Assembly (NCBI GenBank): GCA_023249695.1
Contig: JAHFCD010000171.1
Location: forward strand, 1 to 5,898
From: Elusimicrobiota bacterium
Lineage (GTDB): Bacteria > Elusimicrobiota > Elusimicrobia > UBA1565 > UBA9628
DNA length: 5,898 bases
Direction of reading: 5' to 3'
Within the stretch, counting starts at the first letter, position 1. Each line of letters begins with the position of its first letter. The notes under the pieces are model-generated. The model worked only from the letters and a program-made list of their open reading frames with translations. It was not told the DNA's origin and did not search any database. Positions 1 to 5,252 of this stretch are shown here, piece by piece. The translations under genes and the position numbers were made by a program.

Positions 1-123
1 TCCGTCGGCGACGACGAGCTCGACCCCCGGGCCTCCGGTCTCGAGCAGAAACGGGAGAAGCCCCTCGAGGGCCCGCGCGGCGTCGAGGGCGGGGATCACG
101 ACCGACCAGGCGGGAGGGGTCAC
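1..123 (-). CDS. Family 2 glycosyltransferase, probable arsenosugar biosynthesis type (N-terminal part only)
   Basis: The complement of the first 123 bases encodes 41 N-terminal residues beginning (GTG)-TPPAWSVVIPALDAARAL and ending ELVVADG. The SVVIPALD strand and the later ELVVADG strand are the usual opening of the nucleotide-sugar-binding fold of GT2 glycosyltransferases. An in-frame stop at 136-138 limits the start to 121-135, so the GTG at 123 is the natural choice; no clear Shine-Dalgarno precedes it. The gene runs off the left edge, so the catalytic DxD motif cannot be seen. Its position, diverging from a peroxidase-like gene and arsS, suggests the arsenosugar-associated GT2 family (TIGR04283), which would add a sugar during arsenosugar assembly. 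That subfamily call is inference from context and the N-terminus; a general GT2 enzyme is the alternative. Confidence 0.72.
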   Translation of the reverse strand, partial: MTPPAWSVVIPALDAARALEGLLPFLLETGGPGVELVVADG

Positions 124-156
124 GCCGCGATTCTGTCAAATTCGTATCATCGGGGC
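124..156. promoter_or_regulatory. Short divergent intergenic region between glycosyltransferase and peroxidase-like gene
   Basis: Only 33 bases separate the two divergent starts, and they are more AT-rich than their surroundings. On the plus strand TATCAT (145-150) matches the -10 consensus at five of six positions and would place the start of transcription about at the ATG at 157, so the peroxidase-like mRNA could be leaderless. On the minus strand a perfect TTGACA (139-134) is present, but no matching -10 is seen at the right distance. No good Shine-Dalgarno precedes 157; GGGG at 153-156 is close and weak. No ArsR-type palindrome was recognised. Confidence 0.35.
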
Positions 157-498
157 ATGAGCAATCACGAACACTACTACGACAAGGCGCACCTGAAGGG
201 ATTCGGCGACATCGGCAAGGGCGCGCCCCGGCTGGCCGAAAAATTCTTCGACTACTACAGCGAGGTCTTCAAGGCCGGAGCGCTGACCGTGCGCGAGAAG
301 TCGCTGATCGCGCTGGCCGTCGCCCACGCCGTGCAGTGCCCCTACTGCATCGACGCCTACAGCGCCGACGCGCTCAAGCAGGGCTCCGACCTCGAGCAGA
401 TGACCGAGGCCGTGCACGTCGCGTGCGCGATCCGCGGCGGGGCCTCGCTCGTCCACGGCATGCAGATGAAGGAGCACGCCGAGAAAGCGAGCATGTGA
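157..498 (+). CDS. Arsenosugar biosynthesis-associated peroxidase-like protein (AhpD/CMD fold)
   Basis: A 113-residue cytoplasmic protein of the carboxymuconolactone decarboxylase/AhpD-like superfamily. The diagnostic stretch is E47-KSLIALAVAHAVQ followed by C61-PYC64, a CxxC pair that in AhpD-like proteins forms the redox-active disulfide; the residue three positions beyond the hallmark cysteine region is I/D/A/Y rather than the usual histidine of true AhpD. A helical all-alpha profile and full length are consistent with the small subfamily that sits beside arsS and is named for this association (TIGR04169-like). Its exact reaction is not established; a redox role around arsenic intermediates is inference. 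The ATG at 157 is the first in-frame start and gives the family's usual length of about 110-115 residues. It ends in ATGTGA, whose last four bases overlap the GTG start of arsS, so the two are very likely co-translated. Confidence 0.85.
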   Translation: MSNHEHYYDKAHLKGFGDIGKGAPRLAEKFFDYYSEVFKAGALTVREKSLIALAVAHAVQCPYCIDAYSADALKQGSDLEQMTEAVHVACAIRGGASLVHGMQMKEHAEKASM

Positions 499-1502
499 GC
501 CGGCCTCCTCGCGCGCAGCGGGCGCGCCTCGCCGCCCTCCCCCTCGACGACGCGCCTCACGGCGGGTCCTTCGCCGCGGCCGCCGGGGCGCCGCTGCGTC
601 CGGCGGCCCTCGAGATCTTCCAGATCAACCTCGGCAAGCTGTGCAACATGACCTGCCGGCATTGCCATGTGGACGCGGGGCCCGACAAGACCGTCGAAAA
701 CATGGACGCGCGCACGGTCGACGCGTGCCTGGCGGCGCTCGACAAGACGAGCGCGGGCACAGTGGACCTCACCGGCGGCGCGCCCGAGCTCAACGCGAAC
801 TTCCGGCGGCTCGTCGACGAATGCGGGAAGCGCGGCAAACGCGTGATCGACCGCTGCAATCTGACCGTCCTGCTGCTCGAGCGCGAGAAGGACCTCGCGG
901 GCTTCCTGGCCGACCGGGGCGTCGAGATCGCCGCGTCGCTGCCCCATCCGCGCCGGCGCGCGACGGACGCCCAGCGCGGCGACGGGACGTGGGAGAAATC
1001 CCTTCGGGCGCTGCGGCTCCTCAACGAGCGCGGCTACGGCCGCGGCGCCGCCGGGAAGGTCCTCACCTTGATCTCGAACCCCGTCGGCGCCTTCCTGCCG
1101 GGCGACCAGGGCTCCCTGGAAAGGGAATGGAAAACCGCGCTCGCCGGGGAAGGCGTATCCTTCGACCGCCTGCTCTGCATCGCCAACATGCCCATCGCGC
1201 GCTACCTCGATTGGCTCGAGGAATCCGGCAACCTCGCGGAGTACATGCGCCTGCTGCTCGACGCGTACAATCCGGGCACGCTCGACGGGCTCATGTGCCG
1301 CGACACGCTCTCGGTGTCCTGGAACGGCGCGCTTTACGACTGCGATTTCAACCAGATGCTCGAGCTTCCGGCCGCGGTCCCGGGCATGACGATCTTCGAT
1401 TTCGACCCGGCGCGCTGGGCGGACCGGGACATCGTCACGGCGCGCCACTGCTACGGCTGCGCGGCGGGCTCGGGCTCGTCCTGCGGCGGACAGCTCGCCT
1501 AG
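495..1502 (+). CDS. arsS: Arsenosugar biosynthesis radical SAM protein ArsS (cysteine form)
   Basis: A 335-residue radical SAM enzyme. In studied cyanobacterial systems ArsS joins the 5'-deoxyadenosyl group of S-adenosylmethionine to dimethylated arsenic, giving the precursor of arsenosugars. The CxxxCxxC motif for the 4Fe-4S cluster is C50-NMT-C54-RH-C57, followed by HVDAGP. A TGGAPELN segment (93-100) is the SAM-binding glycine motif, and IDRCNLTVL follows. The C-terminal domain (DUF3641) shows NPGTLDGLMC (C268), YDCDFNQML (C283), and the tail C319-YG-C322-AAGSGSS-C330-GG. The last cysteine is at the site that is selenocysteine in some family members. The GTG at 495 was chosen because it overlaps the preceding stop (GTGA) and gives the usual length; an upstream in-frame ATG at 336 would lie inside the peroxidase-like gene. 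H151 in SLPHP replaces what I recall as a conserved cysteine (SLPCY). It ends tail to tail with the aldehyde dehydrogenase. ArsM is expected nearby but is outside the window. Confidence 0.92.
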   Translation: MSRPPRAQRARLAALPLDDAPHGGSFAAAAGAPLRPAALEIFQINLGKLCNMTCRHCHVDAGPDKTVENMDARTVDACLAALDKTSAGTVDLTGGAPELNANFRRLVDECGKRGKRVIDRCNLTVLLLEREKDLAGFLADRGVEIAASLPHPRRRATDAQRGDGTWEKSLRALRLLNERGYGRGAAGKVLTLISNPVGAFLPGDQGSLEREWKTALAGEGVSFDRLLCIANMPIARYLDWLEESGNLAEYMRLLLDAYNPGTLDGLMCRDTLSVSWNGALYDCDFNQMLELPAAVPGMTIFDFDPARWADRDIVTARHCYGCAAGSGSSCGGQLA

Positions 1503-2935
1503 ACGTTCGAGATGAAGACGTTCTTGACCTCGGAGTAGAGGTCGAGCGCCTTGAGGCCGAGCTCGCGGCCGAGGCCGGAGCCCTTGAAGCCGCCGAACGG
1601 CGCCTCGAGATGGACGCTCGAGGTCGTGTTCACCGAGATCACGCCGCTTTGCACGGCGCGCGTCACGCGCAGGACGCGGCCGACGTCGCGCGTCCACACG
1701 CTCGCGGACAGGCCGTACGCCGAGTCGTTGGCGAGCGAGATCGCCTCCGCCTCGTCCTTGAACGGCAGCACCGCGACCACCGGGCCGAAGATCTCCTCGC
1801 GGACGATCTTCATGCCGGCGTTCGCGCCCGCGAACACGGCCGGCGTCAGGTAATGGCCCTTCGCCGGGACGCCCTTCGGCCGGACGCCGCCGCACAGGAG
1901 CTTCGCCCCTTCGGCCCGGCCGGCGGCGACGTACGCCGCGATCTTGTCGTATTGCCGGGCGGATATGATCGGCCCGATCTGGGTGCCCTTCTTCTCGGGA
2001 TGGCCGACGACGAATTTCTTCGTCCGCGCGACGAGCTTCCGGACGAACGCGTCATGGAGCTTACGGTGGACGAGGATCCGGGAACGGGCGCAGCAATCCT
2101 GACCGGCGTTGTAGAACACCGACCAAACCGATTTCTCGACGCACAGGTCGAGGTCCGCGTCGTCGAACACGATGTTCGGGGACTTCCCCCCCAGCTCGAG
2201 CGAGACGCGCTTGATCCCGTCGGCCGCCGCCTTCATGATCCCGGTTCCGGTCGCCGTCGAGCCGGTAAACGAGATCTTGCGCACGAGCGGGTGGCGGACG
2301 AGCGCGTCGCCGCAGCCGGGGCCCGGGCCGGGGACCACGTTGAGCACGCCCTCGGGAAGGCCCGCCTCGGCGGCGAGCTTGGCCAGCGCCAGCGCGGTCA
2401 GCGGCGTCTCGGGCGAGGGCTTGAGCACGACGGTGTTGCCGCAGGCGAGCGCCGGACCCAGCTTCCAGGCCGCGATCACGAGCGGAAAGTTCCAGGGCAC
2501 GATGAGGCCGCACACGCCGACCGGCTCGCGCAAAGTGTAGTCGAGGCCCGCGCCCGCGACCGGGATCGTCTCGCCGAAATGCTTGTTCGCCGCGCCGCCG
2601 TAGTACTCGAAGGTGTCGGCGGCCAGGCCCATCTCGTCCTTCGCGTCGCCGAGAGGCTTGCCGGCGGTGCGGCACTCGAGCAGCGCCAGGGAATCGCCAT
2701 GGTCGCGGATGAGGCCGGCGATGCGCAGGAGAATCCGGCCGCGCTCGCGAGCCGTCATTCGGGACCAGGGGCCGGAGGCGGCCTTCACCGCGGCGTCCAC
2801 CGCGACGTCGATGTCGGCCGCGCCGCCCTCGGCGACCTCGGCCAGCAGAGAGCCGTCGGCCGGATTGCGGACCTCGTAGATCTTGCCGGACAGCGCGGCG
2901 GCGGGCCCGCCGCCGATCCACAGCTTGGTCAGCAT
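1499..2935 (-). CDS. NAD(P)-dependent aldehyde dehydrogenase (ALDH superfamily)
   Basis: A complete 478-residue aldehyde dehydrogenase that oxidises an aldehyde to a carboxylic acid, cytoplasmic. Visible landmarks in order: KLWIGG start, the PWNFP oxyanion motif with N149, K172 in LKPSPETP for cofactor binding, the FTGST turn (223-227), the general base E247 in LELGGKSP, the nucleophile C281 in NAGQDCC, E381 and F383 in EEIFGPV, and the C-terminal APFGGFKGSGLGRELG. All catalytic residues are intact. The overall look is that of the betaine-aldehyde/aminoaldehyde-like group, but the substrate cannot be read from the sequence. It is the last gene of a leftward operon: its ATG lies one base after the stop of the short-chain dehydrogenase, with no clear Shine-Dalgarno, so translation is probably coupled. 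The ALDH-SDR pairing resembles the actinobacterial pair Rv2858c-Rv2857c, found near a glutamine-synthetase-like gene (recalled, not checked). Its stop codon shares a CTAG with that of arsS. Confidence 0.93.
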   Translation of the reverse strand: MLTKLWIGGGPAAALSGKIYEVRNPADGSLLAEVAEGGAADIDVAVDAAVKAASGPWSRMTARERGRILLRIAGLIRDHGDSLALLECRTAGKPLGDAKDEMGLAADTFEYYGGAANKHFGETIPVAGAGLDYTLREPVGVCGLIVPWNFPLVIAAWKLGPALACGNTVVLKPSPETPLTALALAKLAAEAGLPEGVLNVVPGPGPGCGDALVRHPLVRKISFTGSTATGTGIMKAAADGIKRVSLELGGKSPNIVFDDADLDLCVEKSVWSVFYNAGQDCCARSRILVHRKLHDAFVRKLVARTKKFVVGHPEKKGTQIGPIISARQYDKIAAYVAAGRAEGAKLLCGGVRPKGVPAKGHYLTPAVFAGANAGMKIVREEIFGPVVAVLPFKDEAEAISLANDSAYGLSASVWTRDVGRVLRVTRAVQSGVISVNTTSSVHLEAPFGGFKGSGLGRELGLKALDLYSEVKNVFISNV

Positions 2936-2936
2936 C

Positions 2937-3710
2937 TTAGAAGTAGTTCGAGGTGATGCCGCCGTCGACGACCATCGCGGCGCCGTTGGTCCAGCGCGAC
3001 TCGTCGCTGGCCAGGTACAGGGCCATGTTGACGATGTCCTCGGACTTGCCGAAGCGGCCCATCGGTATGCGGTTGAGGCGCTTGGCCTTCTCGGCGGGCT
3101 CCTTGAACAACCAGGCCGTGAGCAGCGGCGTTTCGATGGGACCGGGGCAGATCGCGTTGGTGCGGATGCCCTTGGGGCCGTACTGGACGGCGAGCGACTT
3201 CGTCAGCGCGATCACCGCGCCTTTCGAGGCGGTGTACGCGTCCTGGGGCACCGAGCAGCCGACGAGGGCCACGAAGGAGGCGACGTTGATGATCGAGCCG
3301 CCGCCTGCGAGAAGCAGCTCCGGTATGCCGTGCTTGCAGACGAGATACACGCCTTTGACGTTCACCGCGAGAACCTTGTCCCACACGGCTTCCTCGGTGT
3401 CGGTCACCGAGTGATCGTCGTTGGGGAAGATTCCGGCGTTGTTGTACAGCACGTCGATCTTCCCGTACGCCCGCACGGCCGCGGCGACGGCCGCCTTGAC
3501 CTCGGATTCCTTGGCGACGTTCATCGCGACCGCGATCGCCTTGCCGCCGGCGGCTTCCGCCGCCTGCACGGAGCGCTGGGCGGCCTCGAGATTCATGTCG
3601 CAGGCGACGACGCCGGCGCCCTCGCGGGCGAAGCGGACCGTCGCCTCGGCGCCCATGCCCGACCCGGCGCCCGTGATCAGGACGACCTTGCCGGCGAGCC
3701 GGCCGCTCAT
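2937..3710 (-). CDS. Short-chain dehydrogenase/reductase (classical SDR)
   Basis: A complete 257-residue classical SDR, typical length for the family. The Rossmann motif is T13-GAGSGMG20, with D38 at the end of the second strand, which favours NAD(H) over NADP(H). NNAG (90-93), N117, S145 and Y159-TAS-K163 form the structural motif and the Asn-Ser-Tyr-Lys catalytic set; the serine-tyrosine distance is 14 residues, one more than is common. PG at 189-190 and VVDGG near the end complete the fold. It interconverts an alcohol and a ketone or aldehyde; general annotation would be 3-oxoacyl-ACP reductase-like or glucose 1-dehydrogenase-like, but the substrate is unknown. Its ATG overlaps the stop of the upstream 99-residue gene (ATGA), and the aldehyde dehydrogenase starts one base after its own stop. 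The two enzymes together could run alcohol to aldehyde to acid, which is inference. No independent ribosome binding site is visible. Confidence 0.92.
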   Translation of the reverse strand: MSGRLAGKVVLITGAGSGMGAEATVRFAREGAGVVACDMNLEAAQRSVQAAEAAGGKAIAVAMNVAKESEVKAAVAAAVRAYGKIDVLYNNAGIFPNDDHSVTDTEEAVWDKVLAVNVKGVYLVCKHGIPELLLAGGGSIINVASFVALVGCSVPQDAYTASKGAVIALTKSLAVQYGPKGIRTNAICPGPIETPLLTAWLFKEPAEKAKRLNRIPMGRFGKSEDIVNMALYLASDESRWTNGAAMVVDGGITSNYF

Positions 3711-4006
3711 GAGATGACGAGGAAGCCCGCCTTCTTGACGGCTTCGCGCAGGCGGGTCTTGCCGAGGTCGGTGTCGAGCCCCCGGTCGGTCGTCACGGTC
3801 AGGTTGCGGACGACGAGCCGGCCGCGCAGCTTGCCGACGAGAGTCGAGATGTCCTTCGCCGCCATGCGGACGTTGGTGACGCCGTCCTTGGCGAACCAGC
3901 GGATCGCGACGGTGCCGCTCTTGCGGCTGGGCAGCAGCTTGAGGGTGAGGGAGGTTTCGGTGACAAAAAGGTCCCCGACCTCTTCCTGCGAATTTTTATC
4001 AATCAT
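3707..4006 (-). CDS. Unknown 99-residue basic protein, first gene of the dehydrogenase operon
   Basis: I do not recognise this protein. It has 99 residues, no cysteine, no histidine, no membrane segment and no signal peptide, with 18 Lys/Arg against 11 Asp/Glu. The pattern alternates short beta-like stretches (DLFVTETSLTLKLL, GTVAIRWF, GRLVVRNLTV) with helical ones (AAKDISTLVGKL, KTRLREAVKKAG), so a small alpha/beta cytoplasmic domain is likely. That it is a real gene is supported by an AGGAGA Shine-Dalgarno five bases before the ATG, a promoter upstream, the 4-base ATGA overlap with the SDR, and the low plausibility of such a start context by chance. Its place at the head of the operon suggests a link to the dehydrogenases, for example as a regulator or accessory subunit, but nothing in the sequence shows which. 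Confidence 0.75.
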   Translation of the reverse strand: MIDKNSQEEVGDLFVTETSLTLKLLPSRKSGTVAIRWFAKDGVTNVRMAAKDISTLVGKLRGRLVVRNLTVTTDRGLDTDLGKTRLREAVKKAGFLVIS

Positions 4007-4010
4007 GGCG

Positions 4011-4016
4011 TCTCCT
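4011..4016 (-). promoter_or_regulatory. Shine-Dalgarno for the 99-residue gene
   Basis: On the minus strand AGGAGA lies four bases before the ATG at 4006 (AGGAG core, five bases). It is the only strong ribosome binding site in the leftward operon; the two downstream genes start by overlap or at a one-base gap and appear to depend on coupling. Confidence 0.75.
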
Positions 4017-4032
4017 GCTCGGCGAGAAGTTC

Positions 4033-4062
4033 ACTGTAGCGCAACGGCGACGGGCGTGTCAA
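4033..4062 (-). promoter_or_regulatory. Sigma70-like promoter of the small protein-SDR-ALDH operon
   Basis: Reading the minus strand, a perfect TTGACA (4062-4057) is followed after 18 bases by TACAGT (4038-4033), four of six matches to the -10 consensus including the key A2 and T6. Transcription would start near 4026, leaving a leader of about 20 bases with the Shine-Dalgarno at 4016-4011. It lies in the 84-base gap (4007-4090) between the exported HAD-like gene and the operon. No convincing hairpin terminator for the upstream gene is seen in that gap, so read-through into the operon is possible. Confidence 0.55.
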
Positions 4063-4090
4063 CGACAGGAGACCCTCGCGTCACATTTCC

Positions 4091-5185
4091 TTAACGAGCC
4101 AAGGACGGCTGGATCAGCCAGCCTTTTTCCTTCGCCTTGGCCTCGAGCGCCTTATCGCCGGAGAGGACCACGCGCAGGCCGTCGCCGTAGGACAAAAGCT
4201 CGACGTCGGCCGCGTCGCGGCCGAGCACGAGATCGGGGGCCCGGCCCAGGCTGGCCTTGACGATCTCCGCCTTGCCGCCGCGAATCGGCGAAGGCTTGAG
4301 GATCGCCGCCGAGTAGCGCGCCCCGTCGGCGCCGGCGCCGCCGCCGACGATGCGGCTCGGGTCGATGCCAAAGTCGGCCGCGGCGGCCGTCAGCACCGGC
4401 TGGGGCACGTCGTCGACGATCCATACGTCCATGCCGGCCGCCCGGAGCTTCTGCGCGAGGTCGCGCATCTCCGGAATCAGGCGGAGGCCGCGGCGCACGC
4501 GCAGCGGGGAGGCGTCGCCGGGCTCGGCGCTGACCAGCTCGACGCCCGCGGGACGGGACTTCTCCTCCGACAGGTCCTGGGCCGCGTACTCGACGGCTTC
4601 GTACTCCTTCCAGCCGGCCCACACCCGCATCAGGTACTGGCGGCACTCGCGCCGGCCGATCTCGCGGCAAAGGCCGAGGTAGCTGGCGAGAATCGTCTTG
4701 CGGTAGCGGTGGTAGTCGGGCTGGGACTGCCACACCGCGCTCGACAGGGAGATGAAGTGGTCGTAGGCCGCGCGCGCGGGCTGGCGCCCCGAGGCGACCG
4801 GCACGATATTCCACCACTCGTCGGTGAAATGGAAGTCGACCCTCGTCGTCAGGCGCAGAAAGACAAGCTCGGCGGGATCCCCCGCGACGAGCGCGTCGCT
4901 CCACGGCAGGATGACGACCGGAGGCTTGCCGGCGTCGTAGCCGGGCGCGCCGACGCCGCGCTCCGCGAGGAACGCGTCGAGCGCCGCGCGCACCTCCGGG
5001 GTCCAGCGTCCGGGCATCACGCGCCGTGGGCCGTGGAACGCGGCGGTGGACTCCGACGTCTCCGCGACGACGGCGTTCTTCTTCCACATCAGCCGGAAAT
5101 TTTTCGGGCGGCGGGCGGCGGCGGGGACGGCCGCGAGGACCAGGAGCGCGAACAAACCGGCGTTGCCGAGCAAGTTTTTCCTCAT
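4091..5185 (-). CDS. Exported HAD-superfamily phosphatase-like protein with degenerate catalytic motifs
   Basis: A complete 364-residue protein. Residues 1-24 form a signal peptide: basic start MRKN, hydrophobic core LFALLVLAAV, and a likely cut after PAAA24, so it is predicted to be exported. The rest resembles phosphorylcholine/phosphoserine-phosphatase-like HAD proteins: a strand-loop at 89-106, a helical cap (about 110-205, rich in Trp and Tyr), then RLIPEMRDLAQKLRAAGMDVWIV (235-257), DFGIDPSRIVGG, GGKAEIV (K305) and GWLIQPS at the end. The catalytic motifs appear lost: the expected DxDxT is P94-W-S96-D-A98, the motif II Ser/Thr is D258, and the GDSxxD of motif IV is G322-R-D-A-A-D327; only K305 and D327 seem kept. 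It is therefore likely to be a pseudoenzyme or binding protein. The family assignment is by pattern and is weaker than the signal peptide call. The ATG at 5185 is chosen because it begins the signal peptide; no clear Shine-Dalgarno is seen. Confidence 0.72.
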   Translation of the reverse strand: MRKNLLGNAGLFALLVLAAVPAAARRPKNFRLMWKKNAVVAETSESTAAFHGPRRVMPGRWTPEVRAALDAFLAERGVGAPGYDAGKPPVVILPWSDALVAGDPAELVFLRLTTRVDFHFTDEWWNIVPVASGRQPARAAYDHFISLSSAVWQSQPDYHRYRKTILASYLGLCREIGRRECRQYLMRVWAGWKEYEAVEYAAQDLSEEKSRPAGVELVSAEPGDASPLRVRRGLRLIPEMRDLAQKLRAAGMDVWIVDDVPQPVLTAAAADFGIDPSRIVGGGAGADGARYSAAILKPSPIRGGKAEIVKASLGRAPDLVLGRDAADVELLSYGDGLRVVLSGDKALEAKAKEKGWLIQPSLAR

Positions 5186-5190
5186 CGTCG

Positions 5191-5230
5191 TCGAGCAATG
5201 TTATAAAATAAACGCGACGTACATTCTCGA
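5191..5230. repeat. Imperfect inverted repeat around the AT-rich promoter core
   Basis: The left arm TCGAGCAATGT (5191-5201) is complementary to the right arm ACATTCTCGA (5221-5230) over 10 base pairs, with one extra C at 5196. The 19-base loop holds the -10 candidates. Arm centres are about 29-30 bases apart, close to three helical turns, which would suit a dimeric or paired repressor binding both sides. It could equally be a chance match; no known operator was recognised. Confidence 0.4.
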
Positions 5231-5231
5231 C

Positions 5232-5238
5232 GGAGGAG
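5232..5238 (+). promoter_or_regulatory. Shine-Dalgarno of the deoxyhypusine-synthase-like gene
   Basis: GGAGGAG is a strong anti-16S match, but 14 bases lie between it and the ATG at 5253, more than the usual 5-9. No other in-frame ATG, GTG or TTG lies between them, so the ATG at 5253 remains the start. Confidence 0.6.
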
Positions 5239-5252
5239 TACCGAAGCCCAAC

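Larger units (their letters stand above)
5186..5252. promoter_or_regulatory. Divergent promoter region between the HAD-like and deoxyhypusine-synthase-like genes
   Basis: This 67-base gap has an AT-rich core (5199-5212) that stands out in GC-rich surroundings. Plus-strand -10 candidates are TATAAA (5202-5207) and TAAAAT (5204-5209), each five of six matches; a good -35 is not visible. On the minus strand TATAAC (5205-5200) is a five-of-six -10 candidate for the exported protein and would give a leader of only about 8 bases. The two -10 candidates overlap, so the divergent promoters could compete. Exact start sites cannot be determined from sequence. Confidence 0.45.

Noticed and set aside
336..494. 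Extension of the arsS frame upstream to an ATG at 336
   Set aside because: It would lie inside the peroxidase-like gene in another frame, adds an arginine-rich stretch without family likeness, and GTG at 495 gives the family's normal length with a typical GTGA overlap.
1495..1510. Selenocysteine read-through in arsS
   Set aside because: The stop is TAG, not TGA, and the site that is selenocysteine in some relatives is an ordinary TGC cysteine codon; no SECIS element needs to be invoked.
357..1895. Long minus-strand open frame (512 codons) opposite arsS and the end of the ALDH
   Set aside because: Its product is a low-complexity Arg/Ala/Gly/Val-rich sequence with no family features, as expected for antisense frames in high-GC DNA, and it overlaps two well-supported genes.
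641..2956. Very long plus-strand open frame (771 codons) across arsS and opposite the ALDH
   Set aside because: It spans two genes on opposite strands in a wrong frame, and its translation is Arg/Ala-rich without motifs; the real proteins in both regions have intact catalytic residues.
4007..4090. Intrinsic terminator between the HAD-like gene and the dehydrogenase operon
   Set aside because: I could find no stable GC hairpin followed by a U-run on the minus strand; only the promoter elements are convincing.
2883..4094. Plus-strand open frame (403 codons) opposite the SDR and the small gene
   Set aside because: It is antisense to the SDR, which has all its motifs; the composition is that of a GC-rich shadow frame.
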